Below, piece after piece: positions 43,705-53,386 of a stretch of 64,000 nt of DNA (the stretch's first letter is position 1; every line of letters begins with the position of its first letter). The stretch covers positions 33,073 through 97,072 of the forward strand of contig NZ_CYSA01000018.1 of assembly GCF_001458355.1 (NCBI RefSeq), given 5' to 3'. The DNA comes from Thalassovita gelatinovora. Its GTDB lineage: Bacteria > Pseudomonadota > Alphaproteobacteria > Rhodobacterales > Rhodobacteraceae. Made by a program: the position numbers and the translations under genes. The notes under the pieces were generated by a model, which did not search any database, was not told the origin of the DNA, and worked only from the letters and a program-made list of their open reading frames with translations.

Positions 43705-46578
43705 TCAAAGGGATCCTATCCCGTCGTCAAACGTCGAAATCAGCCGCTGTAATTTGCGAGTAACTCGTTCGACGATCCCTTTTCGCTCGAGGATTTTTGG
43801 CTTTTCGGTCAACGCGTCCACAATAGCACCTTGCAAAGGTTTTTTCCCAGTGAAGTGATACTGTTCGATCATCTGCTTAAATGCACTCGGCTCAATGTTC
43901 TCCGCTGCACAAATCTGGGCGATTGCGTTGGACTTCTCTTCATCCCAGAAACCGTTAAAAACCTCCGCAACAGATTGATCCGGTGTCATGACCGACATGT
44001 GCTGCTCAATGAATTTTTCGATAAGTTCTCGCTTGCTTCGCAAATGCCGTTCCGAACCAAGCAGATCGTAGACCATTTTCTTTTTGGCCTTGGACGCATC
44101 ACGCGTTTTGGGATCAAGGCTGTCTTGTTCTGAAAATGCCTCAGACAACAGCCCCAGTATATAAGCGACATTGATTTCATCGCGTTGGATGAGCTCTAGC
44201 TCGAAATCTACTTCGTCGATGATGGACGCTGGGTCATCAGGTTTATCGACCTTAGTCTTGTCGTGAATATCCAGATATTTGCTCTTGTAGTCCTCAAAGG
44301 CTTGCGGCTCTAAGTTTAGATCATCTGCATTATATTCTGTAAAACTGGTCAAGACGTTGCGCAGGCGGATCAAATCCCTGAACGCTTGCACAAAGGTGAG
44401 TTGATCGTCTTCGGAATTCAGTTCATTTACGCTGTCGGGATCAGGCGCTATGCCCCTCAACACCTCGACCGCCTCATTAAACCGCGAAAGATAGTCACCA
44501 TAAGGTGCCATTAAGATCGTTTCAATTGCGTCTTTGTTAGAAAACAGCGTGATCGCCTGATCGGTATTCGGCTTGAGGTTTCGGAAACAGACAATATTCC
44601 CCTGTGATTTCACCTGACCCAAAATGCGGTTTGTGCGCGAAAACGCTTGAATCAAGCCGTGATATTTCAGGTTTTTGTCTACATAAAGCGTGTTCAGTTT
44701 CTTGGCATCGAACCCGGTAAGGAACATGTTGACCACCAGCAGGATATCAAGGCGATCTTTGTCCAGCGCATCTTTGCGGTCACGGTTTTTCAACCGCTGA
44801 CTTAGGTGATTGTAATAGGTGTAAAACCCCACGCTGTCTTTGACTGTTTCCTTGGTCTGATACATCGCGTTGTAATCCGCCACGAAACTTTCCAGCCGGT
44901 CGCGTTTTCGAACATCAACCGGCAAATCTGTGACGTTCAAATCAGGGTCGCCAATCAACCCGTCTGCATCGGGGTCCGCTTCGTTCGGGCCATAGGTAAA
45001 GATCGTGGCAACCCGCAGGTGGTGTTCGCCTGCCTCTTTCTTGCGCCGGAAGGCCTCGTAATAGGCAATCAACGCATCCACCGAACTGACGCATAACATG
45101 GCACTGAATTGCTTGTTATGGGTCTTGCGGTCGTGGTTCTGGATGATCCAATCGACCACGCCGTCGATCCTATCGGGATTGTCAAAGAACTCTTTCACGT
45201 TGATCGCCGGAACCTCTTCGTCCATCAGGCTACCGTCTTTACGTTTCAGACGCCCCCAATATTCGACCGAGAACCGCAACACGTTTTCGTCGGCAATCGC
45301 GTCGGTGATCACGTATTTATGCAGGCATTCGGCGAACAGATCCTTGGTGGTGCGCTTCCCCACCGCGTTATCGGCAAAGATCGGCGTGCCGGTGAAACCG
45401 AACATCTGCGCCTTGCTGAAAAACCGCACAATCCGCTTGTGGGTGTCGCCGAATTGCGAACGGTGGCATTCGTCGAAAATGAACACCACCCGCTGATCCT
45501 TCACAGCCTGCAATGCGCCTTCATACCGATCCCTCGAAATCGCGGTGTTCAGCTTCTGAATCGTGGTGACGATCAGCTTGGTATCGCCGCCCAACTGCCC
45601 CACCAGCGCGCGTGTGTTGTCCGTGCCATCCACCGACCCGTCCGAGAAGTGGTTGAACTCTTTCGTCGTCTGATAATCCAGATCGGCGCGGTCCACGACG
45701 AACACCACCTTATCCACCTTGGGGTTTTCGATCAGCACCTGCGCGGCCTTGAACGACGTCAGCGTCTTGCCCGATCCGGTCGTGTGCCAGATATAGCCGT
45801 TCTTGCGCCCTGCCTTGACCCGCGCGTCAATCGCCTCGACCGCGTAGTATTGATAGGGGCGCAGCACCATCAGGATCTTGTCGCTTTCATGCAGCACGAT
45901 GTATTTGCTGATCATCTTGCTGACGTGGCACTTTTCCAGAAACACATCGGCAAAGGCATCCAGCTGCGTGACCAGCGTGTTGTCTTCCTCGGCCCAGAAA
46001 AACGTCTGCTTGAAATCCTGATTGCGGTTGTTGGCGTAGTATTTGGTATTCACGCCGTTGCTGATCACAAACAGCTGCACATACTGGAACAGCGCCGACT
46101 CCGCCCAATAGCTGTGGCGCTGATAGCGGTTGATCTGGTTGAACGCCTCTTTCAGCTCGACCCCGCGCCGTTTCAATTCGATCTGCACCAAGGGCAGACC
46201 GTTGATCAGCAAGGTCACGTCAAAGCGGTTTTTGTGGTGGCCTGTCACTGTCACCTGCGTCGTGACCTGATATTGGTTCTGGCACCATTCTTGCGTGTTG
46301 AGGAATTGCAGGTAAAGCGGCGTGCCATCGTCGCGGGTCAGCTGCATCCGGCCCCGCAGGGTCTTGGCCTTCTCGAACACATTGCCCTTGTCGAGGTGGT
46401 TGAGAACCTTGGCAAATTCCGCATCCGACAGCGTCACGCCGTTGTGCCTGCCCAACTGCGCGCGCAGGTTGGCCTGCATCGCGGCCATATCGGGGAGCGT
46501 GACAGGGGCATAGCCCAAGCCCGTCAGACGTGTGACCAGATCGGCCTCAAGCTGTGCTTCGGATTGATAATCGGCCAT
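43705..46578 (-). CDS. hsdR: Type I restriction enzyme, R (nuclease/translocase) subunit
   Basis: A 957-residue HsdR. The N-terminal nuclease domain has the PD-(D/E)xK-type residues in RFDVTLLINGLPLVQIELKR (about residues 117-136). The SF2 translocase follows, with Walker A in HTTGSGKTLTSFKAAQ, Walker B/DEAD-like box FIFDECHRSQFGD, FTGTPIFA and the helicase C-terminal motif around IQAFSRTNRILGQ. The C-terminal helical part probably docks to HsdM. With HsdM and HsdS it cuts unmethylated DNA after ATP-driven translocation. It starts 18 bp after hsdS. No frameshift or lost motif is visible, so the system looks functional. Confidence 0.95.
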   Translation of the reverse strand: MADYQSEAQLEADLVTRLTGLGYAPVTLPDMAAMQANLRAQLGRHNGVTLSDAEFAKVLNHLDKGNVFEKAKTLRGRMQLTRDDGTPLYLQFLNTQEWCQNQYQVTTQVTVTGHHKNRFDVTLLINGLPLVQIELKRRGVELKEAFNQINRYQRHSYWAESALFQYVQLFVISNGVNTKYYANNRNQDFKQTFFWAEEDNTLVTQLDAFADVFLEKCHVSKMISKYIVLHESDKILMVLRPYQYYAVEAIDARVKAGRKNGYIWHTTGSGKTLTSFKAAQVLIENPKVDKVVFVVDRADLDYQTTKEFNHFSDGSVDGTDNTRALVGQLGGDTKLIVTTIQKLNTAISRDRYEGALQAVKDQRVVFIFDECHRSQFGDTHKRIVRFFSKAQMFGFTGTPIFADNAVGKRTTKDLFAECLHKYVITDAIADENVLRFSVEYWGRLKRKDGSLMDEEVPAINVKEFFDNPDRIDGVVDWIIQNHDRKTHNKQFSAMLCVSSVDALIAYYEAFRRKKEAGEHHLRVATIFTYGPNEADPDADGLIGDPDLNVTDLPVDVRKRDRLESFVADYNAMYQTKETVKDSVGFYTYYNHLSQRLKNRDRKDALDKDRLDILLVVNMFLTGFDAKKLNTLYVDKNLKYHGLIQAFSRTNRILGQVKSQGNIVCFRNLKPNTDQAITLFSNKDAIETILMAPYGDYLSRFNEAVEVLRGIAPDPDSVNELNSEDDQLTFVQAFRDLIRLRNVLTSFTEYNADDLNLEPQAFEDYKSKYLDIHDKTKVDKPDDPASIIDEVDFELELIQRDEINVAYILGLLSEAFSEQDSLDPKTRDASKAKKKMVYDLLGSERHLRSKRELIEKFIEQHMSVMTPDQSVAEVFNGFWDEEKSNAIAQICAAENIEPSAFKQMIEQYHFTGKKPLQGAIVDALTEKPKILERKGIVERVTRKLQRLISTFDDGIGSL

Positions 46579-46596
46579 CGTCTACACCCGCACTGG

Positions 46597-47790
46597 TTAC
46601 ACAAACATCTGCTGCAACAGGCCTTTTTTGAAGGCCTCCATTTTGGTGATCTGATCGCCCACCGCCGCGATTTTGGCGTCCATGGCTGAGAGGGCCTCGG
46701 CGATTTTGGCTTGTTCGTCTGGGTGGGGGAATTCAAACTCTGACTCGGCGACTGTTTTCCAGTCCGACCTTGGCATCTTGGAACCCGCTGAAATATTGGC
46801 GAGTTGGTTGAACTGAGAACCCTGAACAAGATAGAAAAGAAAGGCGTTTGAGAGCAACTTACCGCGCAAGACCCAAATCTCGGACGAACAAACACCGTCA
46901 AAATCGGGACGTGCAAACTTTCTTAGATACGGACGAAGCTTTCCAAAGAGAACTTCGCCGGCCCTAAAGCGTGTCTTTTGGCTGAGCTGACCCACCAAGT
47001 CACTCAGGCCCACGATAGACCCCAAATTACTTTCAAGATTCTCCAGCTCGATAAGCGGTGGTTTTTCAGAGGACGTCGTCGGATTTAGTCTGTCTTTCGA
47101 CAAACCAGCAAGCTCGGAAAATGGTTTGCTGTCCCAATCGGGGAAGGCAGAGCCGTCGGGTTTGGTGAAGCGGAGGGTTTGGCTGAACAGCGCCTGCATC
47201 AGCCCGCGTTTATAGCGCTCCAACCCCGCCACCCGCGCCCGCAGCGCCGCGATCTTGGCATCCACCACCCCCAAAAACGCCGCGATTTTCTTTTGTTCCA
47301 GAAGGGAGGGATGAAAAATTTTGAGTTTCTTAAATAGTGGGAGGCCAATAGTGAGTATTGTCGAGCCAACAGCCTGCCGCTCGAAAAACCCTTTTCTGAT
47401 CTGGAGCCAATTATAGAGAAACCAGTTATTGAGATGGTCAGGATCATCACAAATCCAAGCGATGAAGTGCTGGCTAACGGCCATTTCTTCAGCAAGAATT
47501 GCGCTTTTTCCAACACCTGCGTCCCTAGACATGACGACAGTATCTTTAGGTAACAAAACCGCAGATGAATGCTTAACACCTAGGGCGGAGATTTCTTTGT
47601 CTGTATCATAAATGTACCCCGCATCTAATTTACTGCTATCTGCAAGCGACACCCACTTTATGCCACCATCCCAATATCCGCTTTGCTTCTTGTCAGGGGT
47701 ATGACCGCTTCGTCGTTTGGTGACGCTGTCAAGAAGAGACAGACCCCACTCCCCTTCAAACTCAGGAAACCTCAACGCAGGAACATTCAT
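46597..47790 (-). CDS. hsdS: Type I restriction enzyme, specificity subunit
   Basis: A 397-residue HsdS with two target-recognition domains, each followed by a conserved helical spacer. The first spacer is FHPSLLEQKKIAAFLGVVDAKIAALR; the second is FPHPDEQAKIAEALSAMDAKIAAVG (both shown in part by PSLLEQKKIAAFLG and DEQAKIAEALSAMD). The recognition sequence cannot be predicted from sequence alone. The ATG overlaps the hsdM stop by four bases (ATGA). Only one hsdS gene is present, and I saw no second hsdS fragment or inverted recognition-domain copy nearby. Confidence 0.95.
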   Translation of the reverse strand: MNVPALRFPEFEGEWGLSLLDSVTKRRSGHTPDKKQSGYWDGGIKWVSLADSSKLDAGYIYDTDKEISALGVKHSSAVLLPKDTVVMSRDAGVGKSAILAEEMAVSQHFIAWICDDPDHLNNWFLYNWLQIRKGFFERQAVGSTILTIGLPLFKKLKIFHPSLLEQKKIAAFLGVVDAKIAALRARVAGLERYKRGLMQALFSQTLRFTKPDGSAFPDWDSKPFSELAGLSKDRLNPTTSSEKPPLIELENLESNLGSIVGLSDLVGQLSQKTRFRAGEVLFGKLRPYLRKFARPDFDGVCSSEIWVLRGKLLSNAFLFYLVQGSQFNQLANISAGSKMPRSDWKTVAESEFEFPHPDEQAKIAEALSAMDAKIAAVGDQITKMEAFKKGLLQQMFV

Positions 47791-49343
47791 ACCGGAGCCT
47801 CAATCCCAAGCTCCGCACAGAACCCCGCAATCTGAGCGTCTAGATCGGCCATGCCTGTTGCGTTTGCCTTCAACTCCGCCGCGACAGCGGCCAGATCAAT
47901 CGGCTCTTCCGCCTCGAACGTGTCCACATAGCGGGGGATGTTCAGGTTATAGTCATTCTCGGCCACCTCGGTCAGCGGGGCACGGTGCGAGAACCGCTCT
48001 TCCACCGCCCTGCCCCTGTAGGTGTCCACGATCTTGGCGATATCCTCGGGCCGCAAATAGTTCTGGTTCTTGGCCTTCTCAAAACAGGTCGAGGCATCGA
48101 CGAACAGGATATCTTCGGGGTATTCGCGGCATTTCTTGAACACCAGAATGCAGGTCGGGATCGAGGTGCCGTAAAAGATGTTCGCAGGCAGGCCAATCAC
48201 CGCGTCCAGCCAGTTGCGTTCCTTGATGATATATTCGCGAATATGCCCCTCAGCCGCGCCACGAAACAGCACGCCATGGGGCAGGATCACCGCCATCGTG
48301 CCGTTGTCGTCCAGTTGGTGCAGCATGTGCTGGACAAAGGCAAAATCGGCCTTGGACGCCGGGGCCAGCCGCCCGTATTGGCTATAGCGGTCATCGTTCA
48401 AGAGCAGCGGATTGGACGACCACTTGGCCGAAAACGGAGGATTGGCCACCACAGCCTCGAACCGTTTGTCGACGTGCTGCGGGTGTTCAAGCGTGTCTTC
48501 TTGGCGCAGGTCAAAGTTACGGTAATGCACCCCGTGCAAAATCATGTTCATCCGCGCGAGGTTATAGGTCGTGCGGTTCATTTCCTGCCCGTTGAAATCG
48601 CCCACATCAACCTCTTTGGCGACGCGCAGCAACAACGAGCCAGAGCCGCAGGTGGGGTCATAGACATTGCGCACCCGCGTTTTGCCGGTGGTGACAATGC
48701 GGGCCAGAATGGTGCTGACCTCTTGCGGGGTATAAAATTCGCCCGCCTTCTTGCCCGCGCCGCTGGCGAATTGCCCGATCAGGTATTCATAGGCATCGCC
48801 CAGCACGTCGCTGTCGGCCTTTTCCAATTCAAAGTCGATTTCATCCAGATGTGTCAGGACTTTGGCGATCAGGGTATTCTTGGCCTCTTCGGTGCGGCCC
48901 AGCTTGTTAGACGTCAGGTCCATGTCAGAGAACAGATCGTCAAAGTCATCCTCTGACTCCGTGCCCATGGTAGAGCGTTCGATGTTGTTCAGGATGCGCG
49001 CAAGGTCTTCAAGGATGAAGTTGCCCGGCTTGCTGCCGCGTTTGGCGACGGCGCTGAACAGTTCGGACGGCTTAAGGAAATACCCAAGCTCATCAATCGC
49101 TGCCTCGCCCACGGCGTCAAGGATTGCTTGGCCCTCGTCGGTCTTTTCGTCAATCTCGGCAAAGTCGATGCCATCCGCCGTCAGGATCGAGTTGGCGTAG
49201 ATATAAAGCCGCTCTGACAGATATTTGTAGAATATGAACCCAAGAATATAGTCGCGGAATTCGTCGGCGTTCATCTTGCCACGAAGCGTGTTGGCAATGT
49301 CCCATAGCTTTTGTTCAAGCTTCTTTTTCTGCTCTTCGGTCAT
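47787..49343 (-). CDS. hsdM: Type I DNA methyltransferase subunit
   Basis: A 518-residue adenine-N6 methyltransferase subunit. It has the HsdM N-terminal domain (LWDIANTLRGKMNADEFRDYI), the SAM-binding motif I DPTCGSGSLLLRVAKEV and the catalytic motif IV NPPFSAKW, which corresponds to NPPF/Y. It partners with HsdS for specificity and HsdR for cutting. AGGGGGC precedes the ATG. It is the first gene of the hsdM-hsdS-hsdR unit and begins 62 bp after the end of the recombinase gene upstream. Confidence 0.96.
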   Translation of the reverse strand: MTEEQKKKLEQKLWDIANTLRGKMNADEFRDYILGFIFYKYLSERLYIYANSILTADGIDFAEIDEKTDEGQAILDAVGEAAIDELGYFLKPSELFSAVAKRGSKPGNFILEDLARILNNIERSTMGTESEDDFDDLFSDMDLTSNKLGRTEEAKNTLIAKVLTHLDEIDFELEKADSDVLGDAYEYLIGQFASGAGKKAGEFYTPQEVSTILARIVTTGKTRVRNVYDPTCGSGSLLLRVAKEVDVGDFNGQEMNRTTYNLARMNMILHGVHYRNFDLRQEDTLEHPQHVDKRFEAVVANPPFSAKWSSNPLLLNDDRYSQYGRLAPASKADFAFVQHMLHQLDDNGTMAVILPHGVLFRGAAEGHIREYIIKERNWLDAVIGLPANIFYGTSIPTCILVFKKCREYPEDILFVDASTCFEKAKNQNYLRPEDIAKIVDTYRGRAVEERFSHRAPLTEVAENDYNLNIPRYVDTFEAEEPIDLAAVAAELKANATGMADLDAQIAGFCAELGIEAPV

Positions 49344-49405
49344 ATTGCCCCCTATCGAATGCCCAGAGTTCCATTGATGGTTTATCTTTGCGCTGCGGAA
49401 AAGGC

Positions 49406-50431
49406 TTAAAGCGGTTTCTTAGGCCTCTTCACCAGTTCCGCCTGACGTTCATTCGAGACAGGGCAATAGGCACTGATCGTTGTGACGACGCTGGTATGGC
49501 CGATGTTTTGCGAAAACGCTTTAAAGGCCTCGCGGGTTGGATAGGCGGTGTCGGCCCATTTGACTAGGGTCTTGCGGAATGCGTGGGGCGTGAACGGGTG
49601 CAGATCGGCACGGGTGAATGCCTGTTTTGTGACTTGGCGGATCGCGTTGGCGTTCTGGTAGATATCGCGCTTTAGGCCGACAATTTGGAAACCGCCCTCA
49701 ACCACGGCCATTTTCGGCGGCGGAAACAGTGGGTCATCCGGGCCGAACAATGCCTCTGACTTTAGATACACCACCCAAGCATCGAAACAGGCTTGATACT
49801 CGAGGTCAACTGGCAAGAAATAGGTGGTGATTGTCTTGGAGTTCTTGGTCTTCACTTCGCGCGCGTCCTGGTAAACGCAGCCGTCGATCATGTTGATGTG
49901 TTTCAATCGCAATGAAGCAACAGCTCCATCTCGCGCCCCGGTCAGCATCAGAAAAGCGAACATGGCTTTGTTGCGTCGCTCAATCACAGAAGTATCGGGC
50001 ATGTAGTTGAAAGCGTGGCGCGCTTGTTCCATCGACGGATAAGGCGTTTCACGTACTGTATGGGCGATGCGCGCGCCCTTGGAGTCCATATTGAAATAGT
50101 CGGCATCAGAATGCCGGATACGGCTTTTGTACCCCGCCTGATCGGCCAGCCAAAATATGAACCCCTTGTTCGCGGCCAGAACGCTAGAAATCGTGGATTT
50201 CGACAGAGGCTTTCCGGTTGTCTTGCTGACTTCTGAATTAATGCGGTCATGGAACTTGATCGCGTGTTCGAGGCGAAACCGTTTGAAGCTGTCATAGTTG
50301 GTACTGGCCTCGAACCGCAGTATACCTTCAGCCGCCTTATGGACTGTGCTTTGGTCTTTGCGCTTCGCTACCTTGAGATATTGCAGATAGCGGCGCTTGA
50401 TCCGTTCGTTTTCTTCGTTGATTTTCCGCAT
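49406..50431 (-). CDS. Tyrosine recombinase
   Basis: A 341-residue site-specific recombinase/integrase. The N-terminal core-binding region spans about residues 1-125. The catalytic residues are visible as Arg in LTGARDGAVASLRLKH, His-x-x-Arg in TPHAFRKTLVKW, His in NIGHTSVVTT and Tyr in ISAYCPVS. It is distinct from the P4-type integrase at the island end. Such genes are often found next to type I restriction loci in islands; its role here, whether excision, hsdS shuffling or a relic of a nested element, is not evident. Confidence 0.88.
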   Translation of the reverse strand: MRKINEENERIKRRYLQYLKVAKRKDQSTVHKAAEGILRFEASTNYDSFKRFRLEHAIKFHDRINSEVSKTTGKPLSKSTISSVLAANKGFIFWLADQAGYKSRIRHSDADYFNMDSKGARIAHTVRETPYPSMEQARHAFNYMPDTSVIERRNKAMFAFLMLTGARDGAVASLRLKHINMIDGCVYQDAREVKTKNSKTITTYFLPVDLEYQACFDAWVVYLKSEALFGPDDPLFPPPKMAVVEGGFQIVGLKRDIYQNANAIRQVTKQAFTRADLHPFTPHAFRKTLVKWADTAYPTREAFKAFSQNIGHTSVVTTISAYCPVSNERQAELVKRPKKPL

Positions 50432-50483
50432 GGGGCGGCTCCTGAATGTAAGTGTAAGTTTTCGAGAGGTGTGCTGGTATCAG

Positions 50484-50909
50484 TTAGGCGTCGCTGTCTG
50501 GCCCTTCTCTGATCACGAATGCCCTCTCGAAATCAGAGAGCCGCGCCGTCGAGATCATCCGCGTATTGGTGCCGCCGCAGTGCTCACAAATGCCCTTCAG
50601 AAGCGACGTTGGCACCGTCAAGGCTTGGATGGTTACGAGGCTGTTCAAGGGCCGACGACCACAGCCGCAGGACGGGCAAAACAGTTGATCGGCATCTAAC
50701 GGGCGTTTTGCCGATTTGTATTTGGCGCGCAGGTATTCGCGGATCGCGGCCCCGGAGATCAGATAAGGTTTGCGCGACGACATCACTGGAAGGCCATCCT
50801 TGATCCAGTTTCGGATTGTCGCTGGTGTTTTGCCCAGTGCCAATGCGGCCTCACCAATCTCATACGACATGGCGGCCTTTACCGACATCGGGTTGGCGCG
50901 CTTACTCAT
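50484..50909 (-). CDS. HTH protein with zinc-ribbon (excisionase/MerR-like)
   Basis: A 141-residue protein. The N-terminal part (MSYEIGEAALALGKTPATIR, then NWIKDGLPVMSS and YLISGAAIREYLRAKY) looks like a MerR/excisionase-type winged helix. The C-terminal part carries four Cys as CPSC and CEHC, a zinc-ribbon pattern. It probably regulates island genes or assists a recombinase, but no function is known. The start at 50909 overlaps the stop of the AlpA-like gene by eight bases and has GAGGGGGG upstream. Confidence 0.7.
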   Translation of the reverse strand: MSKRANPMSVKAAMSYEIGEAALALGKTPATIRNWIKDGLPVMSSRKPYLISGAAIREYLRAKYKSAKRPLDADQLFCPSCGCGRRPLNSLVTIQALTVPTSLLKGICEHCGGTNTRMISTARLSDFERAFVIREGPDSDA

Positions 50910-51108
50910 TTTCGCCCCCCTCAAACAAGGCGCGGATATCGTCGACCTTCCAAACCGTCGTGCGCGGTCCAAGTTTTAGAGGTTTCGGAAACCGTCCGTC
51001 TTTTACGCCCTGCCACCAAGTCGATTTCGACACGGGGATTGGGCCATTGGGGGCTAGGACTTGGGATAAGCGGACAAGCCCAGTTCGGGGGAATGGGTGT
51101 TTGTTCAT
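50902..51108 (-). CDS. AlpA-family small HTH regulator
   Basis: A 68-residue AlpA/excisionase-like DNA-binding protein. The HTH region is SKSTWWQGVKDGRFPKPLKL, followed by VWKVDDIRALFEG, the standard C-terminus of this family. AlpA proteins activate integrase or excision genes in islands and satellite phages such as P4. It is translationally coupled to the zinc-ribbon protein downstream. The 140 bp upstream hold only non-coding sequence, including an imperfect palindrome near 51230. Confidence 0.82.
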   Translation of the reverse strand: MNKHPFPRTGLVRLSQVLAPNGPIPVSKSTWWQGVKDGRFPKPLKLGPRTTVWKVDDIRALFEGGENE

Positions 51109-51248
51109 TTTCGTTTTGCCTGGTCTGTTTAAATCCAGCCAAGATTTACGCGGTCAGAACCCTTTTGTATCGGATCGGGCTAACTTGCAGTCGATGAAAT
51201 ATAGTGATCTGATAATAAAGGGCTTTAGTGGTTTTGATCGTTAAGAGA

Positions 51249-52169
51249 TCAAGTTTTATCCCTGCGCCAATCGTCTGAAATAAAGGATGCGCCGACGCGA
51301 AGGTATTTCAAAACCGTCTCGTCAGTGATCTGGATTCCCATACTCGCGGCAAGGTCAACAATCTCCTTGGGAACTGGGCTACGTTTTTCAGCAGGGGCGT
51401 ACCCAAAATATTCAATGGCCATGGCTGTGAACAATTGGGATATCGTGTCGACTTCTCGTCTATGAGTTTTTTTTGGTACCTCTGTGCCTGCAACGTCCGG
51501 ACCATCGCTTGCACTGTTACAGTAGTGCGAAGTGAATTCTGGATGCACAGGCAGGTCGACTAATCTGAACCAGTCGAACAGTTCAAGCGGCATAATTCTC
51601 CCTTTTCTGAGCGCGTATGGGAATTGCCGTACAAACTGGTCACGACGCCTGATCAGATATTGGATTGGTTGCCAAAGCGATGTGCCTTTTTCGTACGCCT
51701 CTTTGAGCGCTGATAATTCGTCATCCCCGAAGTGCTTTGGCTCCACCCCAAATGACAACAACAAGGCCTCGTTGACCGTGAAATAATTGACCTTCGCCCA
51801 ATAATCAAAATCTGCACGAAAATTGGGGTGGCCAAAGCCACCAGCGACATCCGGCGGTCGAACTCTGTGCAACTTTTTGATTTCTTCCCGCAGAAAACCC
51901 AACCAAGTAGCAGTTTGCTGCATTTCACGCATTGGGTTTGGATCATATAGGAAACCCGTTAGCCACACTTCGTCTTGAGCGTTCAGGAAAGCCTCAAGTT
52001 CGGCTTTCAGCTCAAACACTCGACTTTCAAATTCGTCGAATAATTTGCTTCCATCAGGGCCAATGCAAATACCAAACTTTGGCTTTTCCCAACGCGCGAG
52101 TTCTCCTAATTTTCCTGCAAGGGCTCTAGTAAGAATTGCTTCCCATTGATCGGCAGTAAGTGAACTCAT
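51249..52169 (-). CDS. Unrecognised island protein
   Basis: A 306-residue soluble protein that I do not recognise. The N-terminal 100 residues are rich in charged and aromatic residues (MSSLTADQWEAILTRALAGK, then LARWEKPKFGICIG); a middle section (DYWAKVNYFTVNEALLLSFG) resembles segments seen in island regulators; the C-terminal 60 residues (ISQLFTAMAIEYFGYAPAEK, then DETVLKYLRVGASFISDDW) look like a small helical DNA- or protein-binding module. No catalytic motif, signal peptide or membrane helix. Codon use is less GC-biased than the core genome. AGGAT lies seven bases before the ATG. It lies between the integrase and the AlpA gene. Confidence 0.7.
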   Translation of the reverse strand: MSSLTADQWEAILTRALAGKLGELARWEKPKFGICIGPDGSKLFDEFESRVFELKAELEAFLNAQDEVWLTGFLYDPNPMREMQQTATWLGFLREEIKKLHRVRPPDVAGGFGHPNFRADFDYWAKVNYFTVNEALLLSFGVEPKHFGDDELSALKEAYEKGTSLWQPIQYLIRRRDQFVRQFPYALRKGRIMPLELFDWFRLVDLPVHPEFTSHYCNSASDGPDVAGTEVPKKTHRREVDTISQLFTAMAIEYFGYAPAEKRSPVPKEIVDLAASMGIQITDETVLKYLRVGASFISDDWRRDKT

Positions 52170-52195
52170 AATGCATCCTATCGAACTCAATAGGA

Positions 52196-53383
52196 TCAAT
52201 TTGCCCTTACATCATCCAAATATCCAGCCCACCAACCCGCAAGCCTTATACGTTCGTCCCAATGCTCGCCCCGCGCATAGGCTCGGCGGACTTCGTTTTT
52301 CTCGACATGGGCCAGCGCGCGTTCGATTGCGTCCGGGTTCCACAGCCCACTTTCATTGGCCAAGGTTGAGAATGAAGCGCGAAACCCATGCGCGGTCATT
52401 TCTTCGCCGGAATACCCCATTCGACGCAAAGCTGCATTCAAGGTGTTTTCGCTCATTGGACGATGCCAAGACCGTAGCGACGGGAATAAATATTCGCCCT
52501 CGCCCGTGATCGGACGCAATTCGTCGAGCAGGGCCAAAGCCTGATCCGGCAACGGCACAGAATGGTCGCGGCGCATTTTCATTTTGCCCGCAGGGATCGC
52601 CCAGACCTTTTCTTCAATATCAAACTCTGACCATTTCGCATGGCGGATTTCGCCGGGGCGTTGAGCGAGCAACGCCAACATCTGCAATCCGATGCGCGTG
52701 GTCGCTTGCCCATCGAACAACTCAATCTCGCGCAGCAACTGGCCTAACGCCTTGGGGTCGGTGATCGCCGCGCGATGGACGCGGGTTGGGCGGATCAAGG
52801 CATCGCGCAAGGCATAGGTTGGGTCAGTATCTGCAATGCCGCTGGCGACCGCATACCGGAACACCGATCCTATCCGCGCGCGTAGGCGGTGCGCGGTTTC
52901 ATAATTCCCCTTCGCCTCGACCTTTCGCAGTGTTTTTAGGATCATCGGTGCGGTAATCTCAGAAATCGGTTTACGTCCAAAATCCTTGTTTGCCAGTCGC
53001 AAGTGATACTCTGTCTTATCCAAGGTCGCCTTGGTCTTCCCTTCTTTGCGTTGCTTGTCCAGAAACGCGACACCGATCTTGGCAAAGGTCTGGCCCTTGG
53101 CCTCCAATCGAACCCGCTTTTCCTCTTGCTTGAATTCGTTCGGGTCAATCCCTTCGGCAAGCTGCGCCTTCGCGCTATCCCGAGTTTTTCGCGCTAGAGC
53201 GAGGCTGATCGCGGGGTAGTCCCCAATCACAAGGAGTTTCTCTTTTCCATCGATCCGATATTTAAATCGCCACGACTTCGCACCACTGACCTTAATAAGA
53301 AGAAAGAGGCCCTCAAAATCGCTGACTTTGTAGGCTTTCTCTTTCGATTTCAGATTCCGAATCTGTATGTCGCTTAAAGGCAT
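52196..53383 (-). CDS. P4-type island integrase (tyrosine recombinase)
   Basis: A 395-residue integrase with the DUF4102-type arm-binding N-terminus (MPLSDIQIRNLKSKEKAYKV, then LLVIGDYPAISLALAR) typical of P4-like and island integrases. The catalytic residues are Arg in RPGEIRHAKW, His-x-x-Arg in HGFRASFSTL and the C-terminal His and Tyr in ALAHVEKNEVRRAYARG. Its start is 163 bp from the tRNA-Thr 3' end, and the upstream DNA contains inverted GTACCCCC repeats that it probably binds. It almost certainly inserted the island. Confidence 0.93.
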   Translation of the reverse strand: MPLSDIQIRNLKSKEKAYKVSDFEGLFLLIKVSGAKSWRFKYRIDGKEKLLVIGDYPAISLALARKTRDSAKAQLAEGIDPNEFKQEEKRVRLEAKGQTFAKIGVAFLDKQRKEGKTKATLDKTEYHLRLANKDFGRKPISEITAPMILKTLRKVEAKGNYETAHRLRARIGSVFRYAVASGIADTDPTYALRDALIRPTRVHRAAITDPKALGQLLREIELFDGQATTRIGLQMLALLAQRPGEIRHAKWSEFDIEEKVWAIPAGKMKMRRDHSVPLPDQALALLDELRPITGEGEYLFPSLRSWHRPMSENTLNAALRRMGYSGEEMTAHGFRASFSTLANESGLWNPDAIERALAHVEKNEVRRAYARGEHWDERIRLAGWWAGYLDDVRAN

Positions 53384-53386
53384 TCT

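Noticed and set aside
45109..46689. A 526-codon open frame antisense to hsdR
   Set aside because: Shadow of hsdR, with no independent start signal or motif.
46597..47790. Phase-variable hsdS by inversion
   Set aside because: Only one hsdS; no second recognition domain or inverted repeat nearby, despite the adjacent recombinase.
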